22,447 nt of DNA, taken from the NCBI GenBank assembly GCA_964011675.1, contig CAXGPR010000063.1, forward strand, positions 1-22,447. The letters run 5' to 3'. How positions within the stretch are numbered: position 1 is the first letter of the stretch; each line of letters starts with the position of its first letter. Of this stretch, positions 1 to 6,819 are shown in pieces. Position numbers and translations under genes: made by a program. The notes below the pieces were generated by a model, which was given only the letters and a program-made list of their open reading frames with translations, had not been told where the DNA came from and ran no database searches. Source of the stretch: GCA-2693325 sp964011675. Lineage in GTDB: Bacteria; Latescibacterota; UBA2968; UBA8231.

Positions 1-90
1 GGTTTGGCGCGATGGTCGACAGGGTTGGTTGGTCAGATCGCAGCAGGCGACGATGGAGGCGCAATTCTCTTGAATTGGACGTCGAGCTAG
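1..90 (+). CDS. Possible 3' end of a gene entering from the left edge (partial)
   Basis: Frame 1 is open from the first base to a TAG at 88-90 and would encode the last 29 residues of a protein ending in GGAILLNWTSS. This stretch is more GC-rich than the AT-rich DNA that follows, as expected where coding sequence stops. Frame 3 is also open, to a TAA at 108-110, so the frame is not certain. No family can be recognised from so short a tail. Confidence 0.25.
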   Translation, partial: GLARWSTGLVGQIAAGDDGGAILLNWTSS

Positions 91-260
91 AAAGGGTTTA
101 TCCGATATAAGTGTTAAAATTAGCCTTATCTTTATGCTTTTGGATTTAATGAAGTATATTGATGCTGTAAATAATGAAGAATTTTAAGAATTATCATCGG
201 ATGACATTTCCGAATCATATAGCTAGTGGTATATTCAGCCAATCACATAGGAGGAACAAG

Positions 261-437
261 ATGATTAAAGAGAAAAGAAACTACCTCATATTAGCGGCGG
301 CTTTCACGGCTTTCGTATTGTCAATCTATTTGTACTTCACAGGACAGACCCAAGACGGAATCTTTACAGGCATATGGGTCCCATCTATTGTCGGGTTCGG
401 AATATTTGTCAATTTAATCACACGAAAAAAGAAGTAG
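261..437 (+). CDS. Small two-helix membrane protein (58 aa)
   Basis: The ATG at 261 lies six bases after a strong AGGAGG ribosome site at 249-254, so I prefer it to the in-frame upstream ATG at 174. The product is 58 residues: a basic N-terminus, a hydrophobic helix at about residues 8-26, a short polar loop (GQTQDG), a second hydrophobic stretch with GIFTGIWVPSIVGFG, and a basic RKKK tail. Two short helices with positive ends fit an inner-membrane protein. It resembles small uncharacterised membrane proteins that I cannot assign to a named family. The next small gene starts two bases after its stop, so the two are almost certainly co-transcribed and probably translationally coupled. Function unknown. 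Confidence 0.7.
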   Translation: MIKEKRNYLILAAAFTAFVLSIYLYFTGQTQDGIFTGIWVPSIVGFGIFVNLITRKKK

Positions 438-439
438 TT

Positions 440-589
440 ATGCCTCTTGGACTTATATTTGCCATTGGTGGGTTTTGTAGCATACTGTGTCTTGGCTTTT
501 TTCTGATTCATTATTTTGAAGTGAAAAGATTAGACGAAAATGCTGAATACAACGACCCATTTACTTCATCTGATAAAGAAGAAAAATGA
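440..589 (+). CDS. Small single-helix membrane protein (49 aa)
   Basis: The ATG at 440 follows the stop of the preceding 58-residue gene by two bases (TAGTTATG), the usual spacing for translational coupling. An in-frame ATG at 374 would sit inside the upstream gene and has no advantage. The product has one hydrophobic helix (about residues 2-24, rich in Gly, Leu and Phe), then HYFEVKRLDENAEY and an acidic tail (SSDKEEK). It looks like a membrane anchor with a short charged cytoplasmic tail. The pair could be accessory subunits of a transporter or respiratory complex encoded elsewhere, but nothing nearby shows this. Confidence 0.6.
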   Translation: MPLGLIFAIGGFCSILCLGFFLIHYFEVKRLDENAEYNDPFTSSDKEEK

Positions 590-1031
590 ATCTGGCTCCG
601 CTGAACTTGTGACAGATAGCAATATGATAAAACTGCATCGAGGGCATATTCGTAGGCTGGGCGGTATGATTTGTAGCAAGTAGGCTCTCAGCTCCGCGGA
701 TAGTATATGTCCCTGCTCTATATAACAGTCGTAACAATGGTCTTTGGATTAAATAATTCGAACGTTCTTTTTAAGACAGTTTTTCAAATGTTACTTTATT
801 TCCTGCCTCGCATCTGGCCTGTTTTGCCTTTACAAATCCGGCTGGTAGCGTTGGGTGACGGGCTTGAGGCGGGTCGGCTGTAGCAGTGTATGTATCCGGG
901 GCTGTATAAGCGAGTTCGCGCAAATAGAGGCACATAAGTAATAGCGGTATCCCTAGATAAAAAATGAGAGGTCGCTTTATTATGGCTCATTTAGTTAGGT
1001 ATATAAACTTGGTCTAAAAAAATCTTATGTA
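590..1031. other. Non-coding stretch, no gene recognised (442 bp)
   Basis: No convincing gene is visible. A minus-strand reading frame at 796-990 lacks a ribosome site, has no hydrophobic or domain pattern and looks spurious. A GC-richer patch at about 835-905 (runs such as GGGTGACGGGCTTGAGGCGGG) stands out from AT-rich surroundings and could be a degraded gene fragment, but I could not match it to anything. Confidence 0.4.
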
Positions 1032-2126
1032 TTAACGATTTTGATCAGCTCCTGCCTCGTTAAGTTGTTTTTGTAAGTTGTATTCCTTTTCAGCCGCTTT
1101 GATTGGCTTAGTTTCTTGTGGCAACAACACTCCGCTTGAAACTATTGCAAGTGTCTTCTGGGATTCTGTGATCATAGCGATTTCTTTAGCAGACTTACCA
1201 TCATCTTTAGCATAGTGCTTCAAAGCGTTTACACTTACTTCCTCAATGAAAGCAACTCCTTCTATAATTGCCTGTTGACCAGCAATGTTTTTAGGTACGA
1301 AAAAACCGTAATCCTTAAAACGCACCATAGACTCTTTTCCGTCGATTTTAACCCTCATCCAGCAACCCTTCTTTTGACAGACGGCGTTGACCGTGGAAGA
1401 GAATTTAACAGCAGTTGTATCGCCGGGCTTCATAGTCTTTATTTTTGTCGCCAAATCATCTGCGGTCATAACTTCAGTAACTTCAACCGGAGCACCAAAA
1501 ACACGAAATTTTTTGGTTATATTCTCGCCATCTATAGTTTTTGGTTTCGCGCTTAGTGCGTCTTCTACCGCTTTTACTAAGCGTTTCGCATCAGGCGCCG
1601 TTGTCGAATGGAAATAATCAATAAGCTGTTGGTCGCGACCGATTAAATACTTGTGAAAGTTCCACTTGGGGCTTCCACTGATGCCAAGGATTTTTTGTGC
1701 CGAGTTATAAAATGGATGAGCGTCTCTGCCGCGCACCGAGTATTTGGTTGTCATGGGAAATGAAACGCCGAAATTTAGCTTACAAAACTGTGCAATTTCG
1801 GCGTCGTTACCAGGTTCCTGTTCTCCAAAGTCGTTGCTAGGCACGCCTAAAATTACGAACCCTCGATCTTTGTAAGTTTGATAAAGTTGTTCTAGACCTT
1901 CATACTGTCCCGTGAGACCGCATTTAGAGGCTGTATTGACTACCATGATCACCTGTCCATCAAAATCGGACAAAGAAATGTGGTCGCCTCCTGACAGCTG
2001 CTCAAAGACGAAACGACCCATAGAGTTGCTCTCATCTTTCACTTCTGCCATGGTAGGGTAAACAAATACTATAACAGAGAATATTACCGTCACATAAGTA
2101 AACAATAATTTTGTAATATACATCAT
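1032..2126 (-). CDS. Exported glutathione peroxidase fused to a C-terminal DUF4920 domain
   Basis: Residues 1-27 form a signal peptide ending PTMA. Residues about 35-192 are a glutathione-peroxidase domain with NTASKCG (peroxidatic Cys69), NDFGEQEPG (Gln103) and WNF (Trp155, Asn156), completing the Cys-Gln-Trp-Asn tetrad. Cys115 in the QFC segment sits where the resolving cysteine of thioredoxin-dependent peroxidases lies, 46 residues after Cys69; the middle cysteine of the usual FPCNQF motif is Ser97 here. Residues about 200-335 look like DUF4920: RVFGAPVEV, CQKKGCWM (Cys250, Cys255) and NALKHYAKDDGKS. The chain is about 364 residues, roughly twice a normal peroxidase. The ATG at 2126 has GGAG nine bases upstream. 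Predicted role: thiol-dependent removal of hydroperoxides in the envelope. The DUF4920 role is unknown; its Cys-Cys-His pattern could bind a metal. Confidence 0.88.
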   Translation of the reverse strand: MMYITKLLFTYVTVIFSVIVFVYPTMAEVKDESNSMGRFVFEQLSGGDHISLSDFDGQVIMVVNTASKCGLTGQYEGLEQLYQTYKDRGFVILGVPSNDFGEQEPGNDAEIAQFCKLNFGVSFPMTTKYSVRGRDAHPFYNSAQKILGISGSPKWNFHKYLIGRDQQLIDYFHSTTAPDAKRLVKAVEDALSAKPKTIDGENITKKFRVFGAPVEVTEVMTADDLATKIKTMKPGDTTAVKFSSTVNAVCQKKGCWMRVKIDGKESMVRFKDYGFFVPKNIAGQQAIIEGVAFIEEVSVNALKHYAKDDGKSAKEIAMITESQKTLAIVSSGVLLPQETKPIKAAEKEYNLQKQLNEAGADQNR

Positions 2127-2584
2127 TTATGCGTCACTCCATTCTGGTGTAGATAAGCCCATGGTTGTCCAATACGTGTGATCTATAAACCATTGAGAAC
2201 TACTCCTGGTTTTCAGATACGTTTACTCTTGAAAGTATCAAACTGACCACTATGCTCAACCCGTTTATTTGCTGTCAATACACGATCACACTCAAACTAA
2301 ATCCATAGTTTCTGTTATGTAGGAGTAGAATTTTGACGCCAGTAGTGGTAGTTGAAGTCAAAATATAAGCTGGTAGGCTCAAGAGATAGACTTTAAGAAT
2401 GTTGCAGAGTGCGATTAGGGCAGAGGTAGTATCCGCGGTGCTTGGTCAAGATACAAGCACCATTGCCACACGGCTCATTTATTTTTTGAATATTAAATAT
2501 TCCTTTGATGCATAGTGTTGCACCAGCGCACTAAGATCGATTTTTTTACAAGCCTTGCTGTTTATCAAAAGACGACTCGAATAC
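2127..2584. other. Intergenic stretch without a recognisable gene (458 bp)
   Basis: This lies between two minus-strand genes, so it should hold the promoter of the peroxidase-DUF4920 gene and the 3' end of the PIN-like transcript. I see no convincing promoter. A weak inverted repeat, TAGTG at 2513-2517 and CACTA at 2529-2533, is followed on the plus strand by a run of seven T residues at about 2540-2547. No plus-strand gene ends there, so I do not call it a terminator. Confidence 0.35.
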
Positions 2585-3427
2585 TCATATGCAATAAAGG
2601 TCCGCTTTCCACTCCTGCCATTCTTTTAGTTCGGTTCTTAGCTCGTCTATTTGTGTCATTTTATATAGCTTATGGTCATTAGATATATCGATGTTTGTTG
2701 TCATTTCAGACCATTCGTTATCAATTAAAACGTATTCGCAATATGAAGTAGGAACTACGAGATGCCATAGATCGAAAGTGTCGCCCGGATTAAATTTTTC
2801 TCCTTTTTGAACACACACATCAATTACTTCATCAAAAATATCTTCGGTCGGTGTCGAATTAGGTGTATGATGTGCTTCTTCTTTAAGCTCTGTGTTTGCT
2901 ACGTATCTTTCTTTGGTGTTGCCAATTACTTTCTTTGAATAATCTTTTTTTTGGCTCTGATATCTTTTTTTTATCGATTCAAAAAAAGGATTACTCGTAA
3001 AATGGTCCATTATTATAGATATGCTAACTTGGGATTCGCCATCCCAATTGTTAGGCAAAATCTTCAAAAGCTCTTCATGCAAGGCCGGGTGCTCCTTACC
3101 TGGCTTCCATTGTTTCTCTTTTTTAATAACTGTTAATGGATCACTGTCGATCATGAAAAAATTGCTACCATAAGATTTTAGGTAGTTTCGGCATTTACAA
3201 TATGCGGTTTCATTATCTAATCCAAAAAGTTCAAAAATATGTGCCCAAGAAATAACAAGCGTGCCTCCGATTCTGAGAAGTAAATCGCGTATTTCCACGC
3301 CGTCACTGACATACTCTGAGGTATTAGAAAAATGTGATATTACATGGTGATCAAGGTAAAGATATGGTTGTCCAAGTTGGACGTTTAATGTTCGTTTTCC
3401 ACGTTTAGTTTCTCTTATTGAAAGCAT
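2585..3427 (-). CDS. PIN-like domain protein, candidate nuclease (280 aa)
   Basis: The protein has the spaced acidic residues of a PIN nuclease core: PYLYLDHHVISHF (Asp26) near the N-terminus, VISWAHIFELFGL (Glu66) in a helix, and FDLWHLVVPTSYCEYVLIDNEW (Asp219 and Asp236) near the C-terminus. The order hydrophobic-Asp, helix with Glu, then Asp-x-x-His before a strand ending in Asp is what I expect of PIN or VapC-like proteins. At 280 residues it is about twice the size of a VapC toxin, with a polar, Lys- and Thr-rich insert at about 145-200. There is no signal peptide. The ATG at 3427 has no clear Shine-Dalgarno. No small antitoxin gene is adjacent, and the gene is AT-rich. It may be a defence or RNA-cleaving protein, or a housekeeping PIN-like protein; no function is proven. 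Confidence 0.65.
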   Translation of the reverse strand: MLSIRETKRGKRTLNVQLGQPYLYLDHHVISHFSNTSEYVSDGVEIRDLLLRIGGTLVISWAHIFELFGLDNETAYCKCRNYLKSYGSNFFMIDSDPLTVIKKEKQWKPGKEHPALHEELLKILPNNWDGESQVSISIIMDHFTSNPFFESIKKRYQSQKKDYSKKVIGNTKERYVANTELKEEAHHTPNSTPTEDIFDEVIDVCVQKGEKFNPGDTFDLWHLVVPTSYCEYVLIDNEWSEMTTNIDISNDHKLYKMTQIDELRTELKEWQEWKADLYCI

Positions 3428-3596
3428 AGACCGATCTATCTGCTGTCATTTTTTTTAGGTTGAGTGTTTAAGAAATTCAATTTATGTGATATTTTTTCAG
3501 TTTGAAACTTTATCTGATTGGTTTTTCCAGACACTGATTATGTATAGCTAACTGAACAAAAACATTTAGCAAAAATATATGTAAGGAAAAAATGTT

Positions 3597-4205
3597 GTGG
3601 ATTTAATCGATGCTATATATCGAAGGCGCTCAATTAAGCACTATGATAAGAATCACGTACTCACAAATGGTGAAGAAAAAAAACTACTTGAAGCAGCTGT
3701 CCAAGCCCCAAGTAGTTTTAATATTCAGCATTGGCGTCTTGTAATACTGCGCGATCCGGCGCTGCGATTAAAGGTAAGAGAAGAGTTTGCGGGCGGCCAG
3801 CCCCAAGTTACAGATGCCTCGCTTCTCGTTCTGTTCACCGCAGATACGAAAGCATGGCAGAAGGGGACAGAAAAAAACTGGGAGAATACCCCAAGAGAAG
3901 TTGCTGAGAGCATGGTAAACGGAATGGTGTCATTTCACGAACATCGAGGCGAACTATTTCAGCGCGAAGAAGCGCAGCGATCTATAGGGATGGTGATGCA
4001 AACCCTCATGCTTGCAGCATTGGATTTAGGCTATCAATCCTGCCCTATTGTTGGTTTTGACCTAGATGGGGTAGCCCAGTTGATAAACTTACCGGCAGAT
4101 CACGTCATGGGACCGATGGTTGCAATCGGTAAAGGTCTAAAAGAACCCTGGCCCAAGCCCAATCGACTTTCGCTAGCTGATGTCGTTTATGAAAACACCT
4201 TTTAA
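3597..4205 (+). CDS. Nitroreductase-family FMN flavoprotein (202 aa)
   Basis: I take the GTG at 3597 as start because AAGGA at 3583-3587 lies nine bases upstream; the nearby ATG at 3592 is out of frame. The N-terminal IYRRRSIKHY holds the Arg-Arg-x-Ser motif (residues 9-12) that binds FMN phosphate. QAPSSFNIQHWR (residues 36-47) is the second FMN motif with Asn42, Gln44 and Trp46. IGMVMQTLMLAALDLGYQSC matches the dimer-interface helix of the family. The length is typical. Such enzymes are cytoplasmic FMN homodimers that use NAD(P)H to reduce nitroaromatics, quinones or enones; the true substrate cannot be read. It shares no operon signal with the enolase-superfamily genes, which begin 137 bases later. 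Confidence 0.88.
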   Translation: MDLIDAIYRRRSIKHYDKNHVLTNGEEKKLLEAAVQAPSSFNIQHWRLVILRDPALRLKVREEFAGGQPQVTDASLLVLFTADTKAWQKGTEKNWENTPREVAESMVNGMVSFHEHRGELFQREEAQRSIGMVMQTLMLAALDLGYQSCPIVGFDLDGVAQLINLPADHVMGPMVAIGKGLKEPWPKPNRLSLADVVYENTF

Positions 4206-4224
4206 CTCGTTTCGATTACAGGGG

Positions 4225-4241
4225 TGATGGAGCATCCATCA
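4225..4241 (+). terminator. Weak hairpin after the nitroreductase gene
   Basis: TGATGG and CCATCA form a 6-bp stem with the loop AGCAT, 20 bases after the stop codon. There is no T-run behind it, so it is a weak candidate for a 3' end or an mRNA-protecting hairpin. Confidence 0.25.
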
Positions 4242-4342
4242 GATAGATTGGTATAAAGTGACAGATGCGCTTAAGACTGTTTGATGGGAAAGGCTGCATC
4301 ATGCATGGTTAAGATAGAAAGTGAAACAGGCGGTGTGATACT

Positions 4343-5545
4343 ATGAAAATTACCAATATGGAAAGCACGCTCTACGTCTTTAACCAAGATCGGCGTATGG
4401 GCGACGCTAACTCGCCGGCAGGTCGAGTTAAAGGCAGCGGGTGTCTTGTAGAACTGCATACCAATGAAGGCTTGACGGGCATTGGTTTAGGCGGTGCTGG
4501 TGTGCGCCCACAGATGCAGGCGATGGTTGAGCAATTACTTGTGGGACAAGATCCGCGCCGAGTGCAGGGCCTGTGGAAACGCATGGTCGATAAGCATTTT
4601 AAAGGCGGCCACGACGGGCTAATAAACGATGCTATTTCGACGCTTGATATGGCGCTATGGGATCTCAAGGCAAAGGCAAACGGAGAGCCGTTGTGGAAGA
4701 CTTTGGGCGGATCAAAAAAAAAGATACACTGTTATGCCAGCGATATTGGACTACCCATGTCAGATGCGGATATAGAGGCTTGGTATCGGCAGATGGCCGA
4801 AGAGTATGGCTTTCGCCATGCCAAACTCAAGGTGGGTTTAGATCAGGACGCAGATCTTCGCCGGCTTGAGATGATGGAGCGTGTTTTTAAAGAGCGGACC
4901 GATGCCCCAATGCTCTATGTCGATGCCAACGAATACTGGTCGCCTAAACAGGCGATTCGTAAGGTTTCAGAGATGGAGGAACGCTGCTCTATCTCCTGGA
5001 TTGAAGAGCCTGCGCGTCGCTGGGATTATCTAGGCTTGCGGCGTGTCAAGGAGAGCGTACGAACGGCTGTGTGTGCGGGGGAAAACCTCGACACGCTCGG
5101 CGATTTCCTGCCGTATTTCCAGCATCGGGCCGCCGACGTGATTCAGGTTAGTTACGGAATGACCGGAATTTCTTGCGCGCTGCAGATTGCCGATGCGGCC
5201 TTCGGCTACGAGCTACCCATTACGCTAGGGGGATCCCCCGGGCTCATTCATGCGCATTTAGCTACGGTAATGCCCAACTTTATGACGTTGGAAGTGCCCG
5301 ATCCAGTGGTCAGAGACGGGATATTCACGTCGGATATTGAAGTCGTAGATGGATGGGTCGTAGTGGGTGATCGCCTCGGTTTAGGGCTCGAAATTAATCG
5401 CGAGGCGCTGGAGCAAAAGCGGGTTGATGTTATACCGGCAGGCAGCGGGCCCAGTCCGTTTGGACGTCGTCCGGGTGCGGGTTTATACGAAGTTTTACCC
5501 ACGCAGGCCGAACGGGCTGAAGCGGCTAAAGGAGTTTTGGCATGA
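4343..5545 (+). CDS. Enolase-superfamily enzyme, mandelate racemase/muconate lactonizing type (first of coupled pair)
   Basis: The protein (400 aa) has the enolase-superfamily capping domain (about 1-125) and a barrel domain. Lys161-x-Lys163 (AKLKVGL) is the KxK general base on strand 2. Metal ligands are Asp194 (VDANEYW), Glu221 (WIEEP) and Glu247 (CAGEN), and Glu317 (LEVPDP) is also kept. At the positions of the Asp270 and His297 dyad of Pseudomonas mandelate racemase, my ungapped reading gives Ser270 and Gly297, so the second catalytic base is missing. The barrel is probably intact but the reaction is not mandelate racemisation; sugar-acid dehydration is a reasonable guess. A C-terminal tail with FGRRPGAGLYE is shared with the next gene. 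AGGCGG nine bases upstream supports the ATG at 4343. Its stop overlaps the next start by four bases. Confidence 0.88.
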   Translation: MKITNMESTLYVFNQDRRMGDANSPAGRVKGSGCLVELHTNEGLTGIGLGGAGVRPQMQAMVEQLLVGQDPRRVQGLWKRMVDKHFKGGHDGLINDAISTLDMALWDLKAKANGEPLWKTLGGSKKKIHCYASDIGLPMSDADIEAWYRQMAEEYGFRHAKLKVGLDQDADLRRLEMMERVFKERTDAPMLYVDANEYWSPKQAIRKVSEMEERCSISWIEEPARRWDYLGLRRVKESVRTAVCAGENLDTLGDFLPYFQHRAADVIQVSYGMTGISCALQIADAAFGYELPITLGGSPGLIHAHLATVMPNFMTLEVPDPVVRDGIFTSDIEVVDGWVVVGDRLGLGLEINREALEQKRVDVIPAGSGPSPFGRRPGAGLYEVLPTQAERAEAAKGVLA

Positions 5546-6699
5546 AGATAACAGGATATCGCATCGAAAACTATGTTATGCAGATGGATCGGTCCATCGC
5601 TGACGCTAATAATCCCATCGGCGATGACTTGATGCCGGCGAGTCTGCTGTGGATTGAGACCGACGAGGGTATCTCTGGTCTTGCTTTTGGTGGAGGCGAT
5701 ATAGAGCAGTTTTTTCACCTGTTGGAGGGTGAGGATCCGCGCGAAGTCATCGGTTTATGGCGCAAAATGGTCGATTATGTGCATAAGGGGGGACTGGTGG
5801 CCTCCGGTGGGCCGATTGCCGCGATTGATATCGCACTTTGGGATCTGAAAGCCAAGATAGCCCAAGAGCCTCTGTGGCAAACCTTCGGTGCATTGGAAGG
5901 GCGGACGAAAGCCTATGCTAGCGGTATTGGCTATTGTCTGTCAGACGATGAGCTGTTCGCCTTTTACCGGCGTATGGCCGAGCACGGCATCGATGGGGGT
6001 AAGCTAAAGATTGGACTCGATATGACCGCTGATCTACGGCGTATCGGCATTATGCGTGAAGCGCTATCAGTGGCTTCTGACCGGCCACAGCTGATGGTCG
6101 ACGTAAACGAATACTGGTCGCCTAAACAGACGGTGCACTGCATGCACGAGATCGAGAAACACTACGATATCACGTGGGTTGAAGAGCCGGCACGGCGCTG
6201 GGACTACGAGGGACTGGCTAGTGTATCGCGCCGAATCAAAGCGGCGGTAGCTACGGCCGAAAATCTCAGGAGCATCGGCGAAGTGTATCCGTTGATCCAC
6301 AACGAGGCGGTGGATATCGTCAATGTTTCGACGGCGACGACGGGCTTTACGGGATGTCGGCAGGTGGCTAATCTGTGCTACGCATACGAATTGCCCGTAT
6401 CGATGATGAATTGTCAGGCAAACTACATGGCGCATTTGGCTGCGGCCCTCCCCAATCACTTAGCGATGGAGGTAGTGGATCCCGGGCGAGAGCACTGTCT
6501 ACACTTCGATAATACAATTGAAGATGGATTCATCGTGTTAGGTGATAAGCCGGGGCTCGGGATCGAGGTAGACGAGGAGGCCCTGCGCCAACTGCAGAAC
6601 CATCCACCGCAGCGAAAGAGCAACTTCCCCTTTGCTCGACGCGAAGGAGCTGGGCTATACGTGAAAGAGCCAGAGGTGGGGGAAGTGCCGTGGAAGTAG
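5542..6699 (+). CDS. Enolase-superfamily enzyme, mandelate racemase/muconate lactonizing type (second of coupled pair)
   Basis: This 385-residue paralog of the preceding protein shares DVNEYWSPKQ, WVEEPARRWDY and the FARREGAGLY tail. Lys154-x-Lys156, Asp187, Glu214, Glu240 and Glu310 are present. The dyad positions read Ser263 and Asn290, so it too lacks the Asp-His base. AAGGAG lies just before the start and the ATGA overlap indicates translational coupling, so the two subunits are probably made in similar amounts and might form a hetero-oligomer or act on successive or related substrates. They differ around the substrate pocket (ITLGGSPGLIH in the first, VSMMNCQANYM here), which argues against simple redundancy. 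Likely a cytoplasmic Mg-dependent lyase or isomerase for an acid sugar; the substrate is unknown. Confidence 0.88.
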   Translation: MKITGYRIENYVMQMDRSIADANNPIGDDLMPASLLWIETDEGISGLAFGGGDIEQFFHLLEGEDPREVIGLWRKMVDYVHKGGLVASGGPIAAIDIALWDLKAKIAQEPLWQTFGALEGRTKAYASGIGYCLSDDELFAFYRRMAEHGIDGGKLKIGLDMTADLRRIGIMREALSVASDRPQLMVDVNEYWSPKQTVHCMHEIEKHYDITWVEEPARRWDYEGLASVSRRIKAAVATAENLRSIGEVYPLIHNEAVDIVNVSTATTGFTGCRQVANLCYAYELPVSMMNCQANYMAHLAAALPNHLAMEVVDPGREHCLHFDNTIEDGFIVLGDKPGLGIEVDEEALRQLQNHPPQRKSNFPFARREGAGLYVKEPEVGEVPWK

Positions 6700-6819
6700 C
6701 AGGCGTCTTTCGGTTATTGCCTTACAATCCTGTATTCGTCTTTGTTACGATGATCGTTGCGCCTGTCTGATCAATCTCTTATTGGAGAGCATGAGGTTTC
6801 AAAACTATTTCTAAGACTG

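Noticed and set aside
796..990. 64-residue minus-strand frame in the 590-1031 spacer
   Set aside because: No ribosome site, no hydrophobic or domain pattern and a low-complexity composition; most likely chance.
1215..1556. 113-residue plus-strand frame
   Set aside because: It lies entirely inside the peroxidase-DUF4920 gene on the other strand, whose protein has clear motifs.
4372..4668. 98-residue minus-strand frame
   Set aside because: Shadow of the first enolase-superfamily gene; composition reflects the GC-rich coding strand.
5248..5718. 156-residue minus-strand frame across the junction of the coupled pair
   Set aside because: Both plus-strand genes show conserved active-site residues here, so the opposite frame is a by-product of GC content.
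6700..6765. CAGGCG (6700-6705) and CGCCTG (6760-6765) as a convergent terminator
   Set aside because: A 6-bp stem with a 54-base loop and no T-run is not convincing.
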